Shown: positions 1-11,467, counted from the first letter of the stretch. The stretch is DNA of 64,000 nucleotides from Prescottella sp. R16 (GCF_030656875.1 NZ_CP130943.1:2976001-3040000); one strand, 5' to 3'. The notes: a model not told the origin generated them from the letters alone. Program-made: numbers and translations.

Positions 1-1
1 G

Positions 2-967
2 CACATCGGCGACCGCCCGTACGGCGTCGACATCGTCGTTCCCGGCAAGTACGAGGGCATGGACTCGAACCTGTCCGCGGACGAGTTGACGACGATGCTG
101 CAGAAGATGGTGCCGCAGGAGACCCTGAACTTCGGCCGCAAGATCCTCACCGACCACGGCGTGCCCCTGCCCGCTCCCGGCGAGGACAACGCCCTGCAGT
201 TGCTCGGCTGGACGGAGGCGACGGCCACCCCACAGGTCGAGGTGGCACTGCAGCATCCGAAGGTGACGCTCATCGCGAACGCGCTCGGCACCCCGCCCGT
301 CGAGATGATCGAGCACATTCATGCCGCCGGCCGCAAGGTCGCCGCCCTGTGCGGCTCCCCCTATCAGGCCCGCAAGCACGCGGACGCCGGCGTCGACATC
401 ATCATCGCGCAGGGCGGTGAGGGCGGCGGCCACTGCGGCGAGGTCGGCTCGATCGTGCTGTGGCCGCAGGTCGTCAAGGAGGTCGCGCCGGTGCCGGTGC
501 TCGCGGCCGGCGGCATCGGCAGCGGCCAGCAGATCGCGGCCGCGCTGGCCCTGGGTGCGCAGGGCGCATGGTCGGGCTCGCAGTGGTTGATGGTCGAGGA
601 GGCCGAGAACACCGCCGTCCAGCAGGCCGCGTACGCGAACGCGACCAGCCGCGACACGGTCCGCAGCCGCTCGTTCACCGGCAAGCCGTGCCGCATGCTG
701 CGCAACGACTGGACCGAGGCGTGGGAGCAGGAGGGCAACCCGGAGCCACTCGGCATGCCGCTGCAGTACATGGTGTCCGGGATGGCCGTGGCCGCGACCC
801 ACAAGTACCCGGACGAGACCGTCGACGTCGCGTTCAACCCGGTCGGTCAGGTCGTCGGCCAGCTGACGAAGGTGGAGAAGACGTCGGCCGTCATCGAACG
901 CTGGGTGCAGGAGTATCTGGAGGCGACGGGCACGCTCGAACGGTTGAACGCCGCCGCCGGCGCGTGA
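2..967 (+). CDS. Nitronate monooxygenase family flavoprotein (5' end missing)
   Basis: The frame is open from the left edge, so the true N-terminus lies outside the window. The visible part is a TIM-barrel FMN protein of the nitronate monooxygenase (2-nitropropane dioxygenase) family, which oxidises alkyl nitronates. The first residues contain GVDIVVPGKY, the family's substrate-loop region. The phosphate-binding loop is seen as GGEGGGHCGEVG and then VLAAGGIGSG, followed by GAQGAWSGSQWL. The C-terminal extension ends with ERLNAAAGA. A 17-bp hairpin follows the stop at 1001-1038. The exact substrate cannot be inferred; some family members act as enoyl reductases or trans-acting oxidoreductases. 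Confidence 0.9.
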   Translation, partial: HIGDRPYGVDIVVPGKYEGMDSNLSADELTTMLQKMVPQETLNFGRKILTDHGVPLPAPGEDNALQLLGWTEATATPQVEVALQHPKVTLIANALGTPPVEMIEHIHAAGRKVAALCGSPYQARKHADAGVDIIIAQGGEGGGHCGEVGSIVLWPQVVKEVAPVPVLAAGGIGSGQQIAAALALGAQGAWSGSQWLMVEEAENTAVQQAAYANATSRDTVRSRSFTGKPCRMLRNDWTEAWEQEGNPEPLGMPLQYMVSGMAVAATHKYPDETVDVAFNPVGQVVGQLTKVEKTSAVIERWVQEYLEATGTLERLNAAAGA

Positions 968-1000
968 CACCACTCGTCCCACCAACGATTTCGTCTCGAT

Positions 1001-1038
1001 CCGGGGCTCGACGCCGACCTGTCGGCGTCGAGCCCCGG
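1001..1038. terminator. Hairpin terminator after nitronate monooxygenase
   Basis: Perfect 17-bp inverted repeat (1001-1017 and 1022-1038) with a 4-nt loop, 33 nt after the stop codon. There is no clear T-tract, which is common in high-GC actinobacteria. Confidence 0.7.
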
Positions 1039-1081
1039 TACCCTGGATGTTGTCCGATTTGCCGCCTCCGGAAGGCATCCC

Positions 1082-1897
1082 GTGGAATTCCTCCTCATCG
1101 TCGCCGTCCTTGCTGTCGTCGTCCTCCTGGTCGCGAAGAGCCAGAACAGGAACCGGGGCCATTCGGCGAACCGTCTCGACGACGCCAAGGCGGACGCTCG
1201 CCAGGCGATCGAGCGTCTCGGCGGACAGGTCTACAACCTCGTCGGCAGCAACGACGCCGCCAAGCAGGCACTCGCCGACGCGTCCGAGCGCTACACCGCC
1301 GCCGGTTCGCAGATCGAGCAGGCCGCGACCCCGGTGCAGGCGCGACTGGCCAAGCAGACCGCACTCGAGGGCCTCTACTACATCCGGGCCGCGCGGACCG
1401 CGATGGACATGGATCCCGGCCCCGAGATTCCGAGCATCGACGGCCAGCAGTCCGCCGGTGCCGTCACCGAGGACCGGAAGATCGAGTTCGAGGGCCGGCA
1501 GGTGTCGGCGTCGCCGAACCCGTCCGCGGCCACCCCGAACTATTACCCCGGCGGCCGCGTCGCCGGACGCCCCGTCCCCGCCGGCTGGTACTCCGAGCCG
1601 TGGTGGAAGCCGGCCCTCGTCGCGGGCGCGTGGGGTGTCGGTTCGATGCTCCTGTTCTCGGCCATGTTCTCCGGCATGGCAGGCGTCCCGTACGACGCGC
1701 AGTCGTTCGAGAGCGGTGCCGGCGACGGCTCCGACGCCGGTGGCGGCGATGCGGGTGGTGACGACTTCGGTGGCGGGGACGACTACTCGGGCGGCGACAC
1801 CGACTACGGTGCCATGGGCGACGGCGGCAGCGACTGGGGCGGCAACGACTTCGGTGGCGGCTTCGACGGCGGCGGAATGGACTTCGGGGACTTCTAG
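1082..1897 (+). CDS. Membrane-anchored protein with Gly/Asp-rich tail (DUF1542-like)
   Basis: 271 residues from a GTG start. Residues 1-19 form a single N-terminal membrane segment (EFLLIVAVLAVVVLLVAK) followed by a basic patch. A soluble helical region rich in Ala, Lys and Asp (about 30-110) resembles DUF1542-type proteins. A second hydrophobic stretch lies around 180-200 (LVAGAWGVGSMLLFSAMFSG). The last 60 residues are a low-complexity tail of Gly, Asp, Ser and aromatic residues (DDFGGGDDYSGG, DFGGGFDGGG). The stop overlaps that of the convergent glycosylase gene in a shared CTAG. Function is unknown; similar tails occur on actinobacterial envelope proteins. Confidence 0.75.
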   Translation: MEFLLIVAVLAVVVLLVAKSQNRNRGHSANRLDDAKADARQAIERLGGQVYNLVGSNDAAKQALADASERYTAAGSQIEQAATPVQARLAKQTALEGLYYIRAARTAMDMDPGPEIPSIDGQQSAGAVTEDRKIEFEGRQVSASPNPSAATPNYYPGGRVAGRPVPAGWYSEPWWKPALVAGAWGVGSMLLFSAMFSGMAGVPYDAQSFESGAGDGSDAGGGDAGGDDFGGGDDYSGGDTDYGAMGDGGSDWGGNDFGGGFDGGGMDFGDF

Positions 1898-2691
1898 TCC
1901 GGCTGGCAGCCGGGACACCAGAACAGGTTCCGGCCCTTCATGACCGTGTGAGCGATCGGCGTGCCGCAGATGCGGCACGCCGATCCTGTTCTGCGGTAGA
2001 CGTAGGTGCGGGGCCGGTCCGGCGCGTACGACGGGGCACCGTGGTCGTGTTCGGGGCGCACGACGTGCATGACCCCGGCGTCGACGCCGACGGCCATGAG
2101 TGCGACGAGGTCGGTCCACATCGCGTCCCAGTCGGCGCGGCCGACGTGCCGTCCGGGCCGATCGGGGTGGATGCCGTGCCGGAAGAGGACTTCGGCGCGG
2201 TACACGTTGCCGACGCCGGCGAGGACCGACTGGTCCAGGAGCAGCGCCCCGATCGGGGTGCGGGAACGGGAGATCCGCTGCCACGCCCGGTCCGGGTCGG
2301 CGTCGGCGCGCAGCGGGTCGGGGCCGAGTCTCGCTTCGAGGGCGGCGATCTGGGTGGCGTCGTAGATGTCGCACGCGGTGGGGCCGCGCAGGTCGGCGCC
2401 CGATGCGGCGCCGATCATCCGCATCCGGACCTGTCCGACGGGGTCGGCGAGCGGGGTCGACGCGAAGTCGAACCGCCCGTACAGGCCGAGGTGGACGTGG
2501 ACGGTGCGGCCGCCGTCGAAGTGCAGCAGCAGGTGCTTGCCGTTGGCCTCGGATCGTTCGAGGGTCCGGCCGTCGACGGCGGCGGCTCCGGCCTCGAACC
2601 GTCCCTGCGGGCTCGACACCCGCACGGGAGCACCGACGAACCTGTGTCGATGCTCCCGTGCGAGCCGATGGAGGGTGTGCCCCTCGGGCAC
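1894..2691 (-). CDS. nei: Fpg/Nei family DNA glycosylase (endonuclease VIII, Nei1)
   Basis: Removes oxidised pyrimidines and nicks abasic sites during base-excision repair. The GTG start at 2691 gives the family N-terminus PEGHTLHR, in which the Pro after the initiator is the catalytic nucleophile and the Glu is also catalytic. A helix-two-turn-helix region (about 130-190, LLLDQSVLAGVGNVYRAEVL) and a C-terminal four-Cys zinc finger (CRICG ... FWCPGC) are complete. The product is 265 residues, normal for the family. An in-frame upstream start at 2730 would hide the essential N-terminal Pro and is rejected. Only 4 nt separate it from the rpiB stop, so the two are probably translationally coupled, as in M. 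tuberculosis Rv2464c-Rv2465c. Confidence 0.93.
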   Translation of the reverse strand: MPEGHTLHRLAREHRHRFVGAPVRVSSPQGRFEAGAAAVDGRTLERSEANGKHLLLHFDGGRTVHVHLGLYGRFDFASTPLADPVGQVRMRMIGAASGADLRGPTACDIYDATQIAALEARLGPDPLRADADPDRAWQRISRSRTPIGALLLDQSVLAGVGNVYRAEVLFRHGIHPDRPGRHVGRADWDAMWTDLVALMAVGVDAGVMHVVRPEHDHGAPSYAPDRPRTYVYRRTGSACRICGTPIAHTVMKGRNLFWCPGCQPD

Positions 2692-2695
2692 GTCG

Positions 2696-3175
2696 TTACT
2701 TCTCGCCGCCCGGAACGGCCGGGGCGACACCGGTCTTCTCGTACTCGGCGAGGATGTCGATGCGACGCTGGTGCCGCTCCTCCTCCGACCACGGGGTCGC
2801 CAGGAAGGCGTCGACGATCGCGAGGGTCTCCTCGAGGCTGTGCATGCGGCCGCCGATGCCGATCAGCTGTGCGTTGTTGTGCTGGCGGGCCAGCTGCGCG
2901 GTCTCGACGCTCCACGCGAGGGCGCAGCGGGCGCCGGGCACCTTGTTCGCGGCGATCTGCTCGCCGTTGCCGCTGCCGCCGAGGACCAGGCCGAGGCTGC
3001 CCGGGTCGGCGACGACGCGGCGGGCCGCCTCGATGCAGAAGGCCGGGTAGTCGTCGAGGGCGTCGTACTCGTGTGCACCGCAGTCGACGGCCTCGTGGCC
3101 GTTCGCGGTGAGGTGTTCGATGATCTGGTTCTTGCGTTCGAAGCCGGCGTGGTCGGCACCCAGGTATACGCGCAT
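2696..3175 (-). CDS. rpiB: Ribose-5-phosphate isomerase B
   Basis: Interconverts ribose 5-phosphate and ribulose 5-phosphate in the pentose phosphate pathway. The 159-residue product begins MRVYLGADHAGFE, the classic RpiB opening, with the phosphate- and sugar-binding Asp and His. Later come the GxGNG-type loop LVLGGSGNGEQIAANK and the segment RCALAWSVETAQLARQHNNAQ. Actinobacterial RpiB uses a Glu as the base in place of the Cys of enteric enzymes. The ATG at 3175 was chosen because it places the first beta-strand at the N-terminus. It is upstream of nei and likely co-transcribed. Confidence 0.94.
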   Translation of the reverse strand: MRVYLGADHAGFERKNQIIEHLTANGHEAVDCGAHEYDALDDYPAFCIEAARRVVADPGSLGLVLGGSGNGEQIAANKVPGARCALAWSVETAQLARQHNNAQLIGIGGRMHSLEETLAIVDAFLATPWSEEERHQRRIDILAEYEKTGVAPAVPGGEK

Positions 3176-3229
3176 GGCGTCAATTCTGACAGGCGCCACC
3201 ACGCCGGCGACGCGGGACCTCGAGGAAGC

Positions 3230-3853
3230 TCAGTCGAACGCGGGATCCTCGGTGCGGCTGCGCTTGAGTTCGAAGAAGTGCGGGTACGACGCGAGTGCCA
3301 CCGCACCGTCCCACACCCGTCCGGCGTCCTCGCCGCGCGGGATACGGGACAGGACCGGCCCGAAGAACGCGGTGCCGTTGACGTGGATGGTGGGGGTACC
3401 GACGTCGTCGCCGACCTTGTCCATGCCGGCGTGGTGGCTGGCGCGCAGGGCGGCGTCGTACTCGTCGGTGTCGGCGGCCGCGGCCAGGTCCGCGGGCAGC
3501 CCGACCTCGGCGAGTGCTGCGGCGGTCACGGCGGGCAGGTCCTTGTTGTTCTCGTTGTGGATGCGGGTTCCCATCGCCGTGTACAGCGGCAGCAGGATCT
3601 CGTCGCCGTGCTGTTGCGCCGCCGCGATCAGTACCCGGACCGGGCCCCACGCGTGGGTCAGCTTCTCGCGGTAGTCGTCGGACAGGTCGCGGCCCTCGTT
3701 GAGGACGGCAAGGCTCATGACGTGGAAGTTGGCTTCCAGGTCTCGAACGGTCGCGGCCTCGAGGATCCAGCGGGAGGTGATCCAGCACCACGGGCACAGT
3801 GGGTCGAACCAGAAATCGACGGTGTCCTTCGTGGTGGCGGTCGTGTCGGTCAC
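3230..3853 (-). CDS. DsbA-family thiol oxidoreductase, Rv2466c (mycoredoxin-system) homologue
   Basis: 207 residues from a GTG with a GAGGGAG ribosome site 8 nt upstream. It is a thioredoxin-fold protein with a helical insertion and the active-site motif CPWC at residues 20-23 ([10 protein letters not shown]). The length and motif match M. tuberculosis Rv2466c, a mycothiol-dependent reductase controlled by SigH, and the position beside rpiB and pepN is the same. The cis-Pro loop is GTPTIHVNG near residue 150. A SigH-like promoter lies upstream at 3912-3940. The role is inferred as cytosolic oxidative-stress defence. An upstream frame extension to 4042 lacks family similarity and is rejected. 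Confidence 0.88.
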   Translation of the reverse strand: MTDTTATTKDTVDFWFDPLCPWCWITSRWILEAATVRDLEANFHVMSLAVLNEGRDLSDDYREKLTHAWGPVRVLIAAAQQHGDEILLPLYTAMGTRIHNENNKDLPAVTAAALAEVGLPADLAAAADTDEYDAALRASHHAGMDKVGDDVGTPTIHVNGTAFFGPVLSRIPRGEDAGRVWDGAVALASYPHFFELKRSRTEDPAFD

Positions 3854-3911
3854 GTGTGTCTCCCTCGTCCGGTATCTCGTGCGCGGCGGGTCACGGCCCG
3901 CCCGTTCAAGG

Positions 3912-3940
3912 GAACCACGTGGGCGCGCGTTTGCTTCCCG
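3912..3940 (-). promoter_or_regulatory. SigH-like promoter for the CPWC oxidoreductase
   Basis: On the minus strand CGGGAAGC (-35-like) is followed after 16 nt by GGTTC (-10-like), close to the redox sigma-factor pattern GGAA-N16..20-GTT. It lies about 60 nt before the GTG start. The M. tuberculosis homologue is a known SigH target. Confidence 0.5.
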
Positions 3941-4020
3941 AGCACGCCGGGCCGCGGTTAGTGTCGGAGGAGAACCGCGAGAGGGCAGATCCGGTAACCG
4001 CACTGGAACGGAGCATTCAC

Positions 4021-5265
4021 GTGACTTCCCACGATCCCGCACATCGCACCTTCGTCGTCGTCGGCGGTGGACTCGCCGGAGCCAAGGTGGCGGAGTCCTT
4101 GAGGGACAGAGACTTCGACGGAAACATCGTATTGCTGTGTGCTGAGGAGCATCTTCCGTACGAGCGTCCGCCCCTGTCCAAGGAACACGTCGCGGGCACG
4201 AAGGCCCTGGCGGACTTCACCGTCCGCCCGGGCGACTGGTATCGCGACCAGCACGTCGACGTGCGGCTCGGCACCACCGTCACGGCGATCGACCGGGACG
4301 CGAAACAGGTGGTGCTGCCGGACGGTTCGACGCTCGGCTACGACAAGCTGGCGCTCGCGACGGGGTCGCGGTCCCGGCGTCCACCGATCCCCGGCGGTGA
4401 CGCCGACAGGGTGCACTATCTGCGCACCGTCGACGAATCCGACGCGCTCATCGCCGCATTGACGCCCGGCTCCCGGTTGGTGATCGTGGGCGCCGGCTGG
4501 ATCGGGCTCGAGATCGCGGCCGGTGCGCGGGGCCGCGCCGTGGAGGTGGCGGTCGTCGAGGCCGCCGAACTGCCGCTGCTGGCGTCGCTCGGCCGGGAGA
4601 TGGGGGCGGTGTTCGCGGATCTGCACCGGCAGCACGGCGTCGATCTGCGGTTCGGGGCGAAGGTCGAGGAGATCACCACGGCGGACGGGCGGGCGACCGG
4701 GGTCCGGCTCGGCGACGGCACGGTGCTGCCCGCCGACGCGGTGCTGGTGGCGGTGGGTGCGCAGGCGAACATCGAGATCGCCGAGGCCGCGGGGCTGGCC
4801 GTGGGCGACGGCGGGGTGCTGGTGAACGGGAACCTCACGACGAGCGACCCGGACATCGTCGCGGTGGGTGACATCGCGGCACAGCAGCATCCGCTGCTGG
4901 GTGCGCGGGTTCGGGTGGAGCACTGGGCGAATGCCCTGAACCAGCCGGCGGTCGCGGCGGCCACGCTGGTGGGGCATCCGGAGGAGTACACGCGGCTGCC
5001 GTACTTCTTCACCGACCAGTACGACCTGGGCATGGAGTACGTGGGTTGGGCGCCGGAGTATGCGTCCGTCGTCACTCGCGGCGATGTCGGGAAACGCGAA
5101 TTCCTGGCGTTCTGGCTCGATTCCGGCAATCGGGTGCTGGCCGGGATGAACGTGAACGTCTGGGATGCCGGCGACGACATCAAGGCGCTCGTCGCCTCCG
5201 ATGCCGCGGTCGATCCGGGCCGTCTCGCCGATCCGGGTGTGGCCCTCTCCGGCCTCCTGCCCTGA
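4021..5265 (+). CDS. FAD-dependent ferredoxin/rubredoxin reductase
   Basis: 414 residues, GTG start with GGAG upstream. It has two Rossmann folds: FAD-binding [16 protein letters not shown] near residue 12 and NAD(P)-binding [18 protein letters not shown] near residue 155. The second FAD motif is [12 protein letters not shown]. The C-terminal domain contains [11 protein letters not shown] and [14 protein letters not shown], which is typical of single-component reductases that feed electrons to ferredoxins or rubredoxins serving P450s and alkane hydroxylases in rhodococci. No ferredoxin gene is adjacent; the P450 at 15.3 kb is a possible distant partner, but this is inference. It is divergent from the CPWC oxidoreductase. 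Confidence 0.88.
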   Translation: MTSHDPAHRTFVVVGGGLAGAKVAESLRDRDFDGNIVLLCAEEHLPYERPPLSKEHVAGTKALADFTVRPGDWYRDQHVDVRLGTTVTAIDRDAKQVVLPDGSTLGYDKLALATGSRSRRPPIPGGDADRVHYLRTVDESDALIAALTPGSRLVIVGAGWIGLEIAAGARGRAVEVAVVEAAELPLLASLGREMGAVFADLHRQHGVDLRFGAKVEEITTADGRATGVRLGDGTVLPADAVLVAVGAQANIEIAEAAGLAVGDGGVLVNGNLTTSDPDIVAVGDIAAQQHPLLGARVRVEHWANALNQPAVAAATLVGHPEEYTRLPYFFTDQYDLGMEYVGWAPEYASVVTRGDVGKREFLAFWLDSGNRVLAGMNVNVWDAGDDIKALVASDAAVDPGRLADPGVALSGLLP

Positions 5266-5338
5266 CGTCACGTGATGGGATGGGTGTCGACGTGATTCGT
5301 CATCGTCGTTCGTGTCCATCCGTGATGAGGAGATCTTC

Positions 5339-7912
<2,574 letters not shown>

Positions 7913-7927
7913 CCGGCCCCCGACATG

Positions 7928-7963
7928 CCGGTGACCCGGTGCCGTACGGCACCGGGTCACCGG
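7928..7963. terminator. Bidirectional hairpin terminator between pepN and the DUF5130 gene
   Basis: Perfect 16-bp inverted repeat (7928-7943 and 7948-7963) around a GTAC loop, placed between two convergent stop codons. Confidence 0.8.
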
Positions 7964-7985
7964 AGAGAAGCACTGAGCGGAAGGC

Positions 7986-8459
7986 CTACTTCGGGGCGAT
8001 CGCGTTGCTCATGACGTTCAGCGCGGACACGAGACCGTCGATGAGGTTGCCCTCGGAGAACGAGGCCAACGCGGCCGTGACACCGAGCTGCGCGACGCGG
8101 TCGGTCACCCGGTTCTGCACCTTGCGGCCACCGCGGACCTCGATGACGCGCTGGTTCGGGGACACCGCGATCAGCACCGACCGCTCGGCCTCCGGGGTGT
8201 TCGGGAACACCGCGTCCACGCCGGCGGCCGGGTCCGCGCCCAGGTCGCCGACGAACACGTTGAACCGCACCTTGGTCAGGCGGGTCGCGTCGGTGAGGGC
8301 ATTGTCGAGGGCGACCAGCTCGTCCGTGCTGAACGGCGGCAGATCGACCGGTTCGCCGACCCTGTGCGTCGCCGAGATGCGGCCCGACATCGTCACGACC
8401 GTGCCGGACGGCAGATCTGCCGCCGGGACCACGGGCTGGAGAACGTCACCACTTGCCAC
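7986..8459 (-). CDS. DUF5130/TPM-type protein, probable PRSAF1-like supercomplex factor (Rv2468c homologue)
   Basis: 157 residues from a GTG start. The core (about 45-130) resembles TPM-domain proteins: ALTDATRLTKVRFNVFVGD, then ERSVLIAVSPNQRVIEVRGG, with a helical C-terminus. It is the positional homologue of M. tuberculosis Rv2468c. From memory, the M. smegmatis counterpart was found associated with the cytochrome bcc-aa3 supercomplex and called PRSAF1. The gene overlaps the end of ctaJ by 14 nt, supporting a common role. No signal peptide or membrane segment is obvious, so any association would be peripheral. Confidence 0.75.
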   Translation of the reverse strand: MASGDVLQPVVPAADLPSGTVVTMSGRISATHRVGEPVDLPPFSTDELVALDNALTDATRLTKVRFNVFVGDLGADPAAGVDAVFPNTPEAERSVLIAVSPNQRVIEVRGGRKVQNRVTDRVAQLGVTAALASFSEGNLIDGLVSALNVMSNAIAPK

Positions 8460-8697
8460 TTGCGGAACCTCCGATCAGATCTGCACCCGCCACAGCGTGT
8501 GCCGCGTGGTGATCGTGCGTCGTCACCTCGTCGGTCGCGCTCCACAGGATCGGGCCGTGCGTCCACCGCTCGCCGAGGCGGTACTCCGCCGGCAACGGGT
8601 TCGGCGACCGCCTGACCGGCAAGGACAGGAGGCCGAGGACCGCGATCACGAGGGCGGGGATGCCTACGTAAATCAGCACTGTCTCGAGAATGCTCAC
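8446..8697 (-). CDS. ctaJ: Small membrane protein, cytochrome aa3 oxidase subunit CtaJ
   Basis: 83 residues, GTG start. One membrane helix at about residues 3-27 (ETVLIYVGIPALVIAVLGLLSLP), then a polar tail with conserved-looking GERWTHGPILWSATDE and a His-rich stretch (THDHHAAHAV). It corresponds in place and size to M. tuberculosis Rv2468A, the family named CtaJ after it was seen as an accessory subunit in the actinobacterial bcc-aa3 supercomplex. The assignment rests on recalled family features and synteny. Its 3' end overlaps the DUF5130 gene by 14 nt, so the two are co-translated. Confidence 0.78.
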   Translation of the reverse strand: MSILETVLIYVGIPALVIAVLGLLSLPVRRSPNPLPAEYRLGERWTHGPILWSATDEVTTHDHHAAHAVAGADLIGGSASGKW

Positions 8698-8746
8698 GCC
8701 TCGAACCGTAGCCCAGTCCTGCCGAATTGGAAGCGTCGGGGCCGTA

Positions 8747-9340
8747 TCACGCCGCGCCTTCCCCGAGATACTGCAGCCACGTCGGATGCACCTCGGTGAC
8801 GGTGGCGAGCAGACGCCAGTGCGGGCCGGTCGGCGGGACGAGGGCGGTGCGCAGCGTCCACCCCAGCTCGACGAGCAGTTTATCCGCTTTGCGGTGGTTG
8901 CAGGACGCGCAACAGGCGACGCAGTTCTCCCAGCCGTGCGCACCTCCCCGACTGCGCGGGACGACGTGGTCGATGGTCTCGGCCTTGCCGCCGCAGTAGC
9001 CGCACCGGGAGTTGTCGCGGAGCATGAGAGCGGTCCGGGTCATCGGCACGCGGGTCCGGTACGGGACGCGGACGTAGTTGCGGAGTCGGATGACGGACGG
9101 GAGTTGCACGGACCAGCCCTCGGAGTGGACGACGGGGCCGTTCGGGTCCTCGTGGACGGCGTCGGCCTTGTCGCACACCATGAGCACGACGGCGCGCCGG
9201 GCGGGCAGTGCGGTGAGGGGTTCGAAGGTGGCGTTGAGCAGCAGAACGCGGCGTTTACCCCACGCCGTGGGGGCCGGCGTCGTGCGCTCAGGTTCGGGTA
9301 TCACCTGCAGCGCGCGCCGGTTGCCGTTTCTCTGCGCCAT
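8747..9340 (-). CDS. HNH endonuclease family protein (Rv2469c position)
   Basis: 197 residues, ATG at 9340 with GGAGG seven nt upstream. The central HNH nuclease fold shows paired Cys zinc ligands CGYC and CASC, with the catalytic segment TIDHVVPRSRGG and ENCVACC...CNHRKADK at about residues 130-165. The N-terminal half (KRRVLLLNATFEPLTALPARRA) is the conserved leader of an actinobacterial HNH family usually found next to ctaJ. Substrate is unknown; nothing nearby suggests an intron, phage or restriction system. It is 49 nt upstream of ctaJ and likely in the same operon. Confidence 0.85.
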   Translation of the reverse strand: MAQRNGNRRALQVIPEPERTTPAPTAWGKRRVLLLNATFEPLTALPARRAVVLMVCDKADAVHEDPNGPVVHSEGWSVQLPSVIRLRNYVRVPYRTRVPMTRTALMLRDNSRCGYCGGKAETIDHVVPRSRGGAHGWENCVACCASCNHRKADKLLVELGWTLRTALVPPTGPHWRLLATVTEVHPTWLQYLGEGAA

Positions 9341-9462
9341 CGACACCTCCGCGAAGACTGCACCCAGTGGATCACGGATAATCGGGGCACGCACTCGCAT
9401 TTCGGCGAAAAAATGCCCGACACCGGGTTAACGGGCGGCAACGGGCACAGATTGGAGCTGGT

Positions 9463-9852
9463 GTGACGGAGACGACGTTCTACGAGGCGGTCGGTGGAGC
9501 CGAGACGTTCCACAAACTGGTCGCGCGTTTCTACGAGGAGGTCGCGAAGGACGAGATCGTCCGACCGCTGTATCCGGAGGAGGATCTGGGGCCGGCGGAG
9601 CGCCGGATGCGGATGTTCCTCGAGCAGTACTGGGGTGGGCCGCGGACGTACTCGGACGAGCGCGGGCATCCGCGGTTGCGGATGCGGCACGTGCCGTTCA
9701 AGATCGGCCCGCTCGAGCGGGACGCGTGGCTGCGCTGCATGCACACGGCGATCGCGTCGATCGACGAGCAGACGTTGGATGCGGCACATCGCAAGACCCT
9801 GACCGAGTACATGGACATGGCAGCGGCGTCGCTGGTGAATTCGCCGGTCTGA
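9463..9852 (+). CDS. glbO: Group II truncated haemoglobin GlbO
   Basis: 129 residues, GTG start. A 2-over-2 globin that binds O2 and NO and is linked to oxidative/nitrosative protection near respiratory enzymes. Visible landmarks are the B10/CD1 aromatic residues ([19 protein letters not shown]), the proximal His in [12 protein letters not shown] and the group II Trp in [11 protein letters not shown]. Length equals mycobacterial GlbO (Rv2470), and the gene sits between the HNH gene and aglA as there. Confidence 0.95.
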   Translation: MTETTFYEAVGGAETFHKLVARFYEEVAKDEIVRPLYPEEDLGPAERRMRMFLEQYWGGPRTYSDERGHPRLRMRHVPFKIGPLERDAWLRCMHTAIASIDEQTLDAAHRKTLTEYMDMAAASLVNSPV

Positions 9853-9883
9853 CCCGGCCCCGAGCGGGCGCGGATGCGGCACT

Positions 9884-11467
9884 ATGAGGAGTGTGACCAC
9901 TCCCGGTGCTCGCGCATGGTGGACGGACGCAGTCTTCTACCAGATCTATCCGCGCTCGTTCTGCGACGCGGACGGTGACGGCGTCGGCGATCTCGAGGGC
10001 GTGATCGACCGGCTCGGCTATCTGGAACTGCTCGGGATCGATGCGGTGTGGCTGGGCCCGGTGATGCGGTCGCCGATGGCCGATCACGGCTACGACGTGT
10101 CCGATCCGCGGGACGTCGATCCGCTGTTCGGGGATCTCGCGGTGATGGACGAGCTGATCGCCGAGGCACACGCCCGCGGAATCCGGGTCACGATGGATCT
10201 GGTGCCGAACCACACCAGCGATCGGCATCCGTGGTTCGATGCCGCGCTGGTGGGCGGCCCCGGCAGTCCGGCGCGGGACCGCTATTTCTTCCGGGACGGC
10301 CGCGGACCGGACGGTTCCGAGCCGCCGAACAACTGGCCGAGTGTGTTCGGGGGGCCGGCGTGGACGCGGGTCGTCGAGCCGGACGGGACACTCGGGCAGT
10401 GGTATCTGCACATCTTCGCGCCCGAGCAGCCGGATCTGAACTGGAGCCATCCGGACGTCGGCACGGATCTGGAACGGACGCTGCGGTTCTGGCTGCAGCG
10501 GGGCGTCGACGGTTTCCGGATCGATGTCGCACACGGGATGGCGAAGCCGGACGGCCTGCCCGACCACGACTGGTCGGCGGGTTCCCGCGATTCCGGTGAC
10601 GTCGGGGATCCCCGGTTCGACAATCCGCGGGTCCACGAGATCCATCGTGGGATCCGCCGGGTGCTCGACGAGTTCCCGCAGACGGTGGCGGTCGGCGAGA
10701 TCTGGGTGCGGGACAACGAGCGGTTCGGGCGGTACATCCGGCCGGACGAGTTGCATCTGGGGTTCAATTTCCGGCTCGCGGAGACGCCGTTCGATGCGGA
10801 TGCGGTGCGGTCGGCGATCGAGAATTCTCTCGACGCGGTGGGCCGGGTGGGCGGCACTCCGACGTGGACGTTGTCGAATCACGACGTGGAGCGGGAGGTG
10901 ACCCGGTACGGCGGTGGGGCCCGTGGTCTCGCCCGGGCGCGCGCGATGGCGTTGGTGGAGTTGGCGTTGCCGGGTGCGACGTTCGTCTACAACGGCGCCG
11001 AGCTGGGGTTGCCGAACGTGGAGCTGCCCGACGAGGTGCTGCAGGACCCGATCTGGCGGCGGTCGGGACGCACCGAACGCGGCCGGGACGGCTGCCGGGT
11101 GCCGTTGCCGTGGGAGGGTGCGGCACCGCCGTTCGGGTTCTCGACGACGCCGGACACGTGGCTGCCGATGCCGGCGGAGTGGGCGGAGACGACGGTGGAG
11201 GCGCAACTCGAGGACGTCGGATCGACGTTGTCGTTGTATCGCGCCGCCCTGGAGTTGCGCCGGAATCGTCCGGAATGGTCGGGTGACGAGATCGCGTGGT
11301 ACGGAAGCCCTCCCGGCTGTTGCGCGTTCCGCCGCGGCGGCGGGTTGATCTGTGTCCTCAACGCCTCGGACGCCCCGATCGCGCTCCCACCGGGCCGGAT
11401 CCTGCTCTCCAGCATCCCGCTGGTGGACGGCCTGCTGCCGGCGGATTCGGCGGCCTGGCTGGCGTGA
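9884..11467 (+). CDS. aglA: GH13 alpha-glucosidase
   Basis: 527 residues. Hydrolyses terminal alpha-glucosidic bonds, probably of maltose-type sugars. The (beta/alpha)8 barrel starts at WWTDAVFYQIYPRSFCDADGD. Family regions follow in order: DLVPNHTS, then GFRIDVAHGM with the nucleophile Asp, VGEIWV with the acid/base Glu, and TLSNHDVERE with the third acidic residue. The start is uncertain between ATG 9884 and GTG 9893; both lack a well-spaced ribosome site. It lies 31 nt after glbO and may share its transcript. It is the positional equivalent of Rv2471. Confidence 0.9.
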   Translation: MRSVTTPGARAWWTDAVFYQIYPRSFCDADGDGVGDLEGVIDRLGYLELLGIDAVWLGPVMRSPMADHGYDVSDPRDVDPLFGDLAVMDELIAEAHARGIRVTMDLVPNHTSDRHPWFDAALVGGPGSPARDRYFFRDGRGPDGSEPPNNWPSVFGGPAWTRVVEPDGTLGQWYLHIFAPEQPDLNWSHPDVGTDLERTLRFWLQRGVDGFRIDVAHGMAKPDGLPDHDWSAGSRDSGDVGDPRFDNPRVHEIHRGIRRVLDEFPQTVAVGEIWVRDNERFGRYIRPDELHLGFNFRLAETPFDADAVRSAIENSLDAVGRVGGTPTWTLSNHDVEREVTRYGGGARGLARARAMALVELALPGATFVYNGAELGLPNVELPDEVLQDPIWRRSGRTERGRDGCRVPLPWEGAAPPFGFSTTPDTWLPMPAEWAETTVEAQLEDVGSTLSLYRAALELRRNRPEWSGDEIAWYGSPPGCCAFRRGGGLICVLNASDAPIALPPGRILLSSIPLVDGLLPADSAAWLA

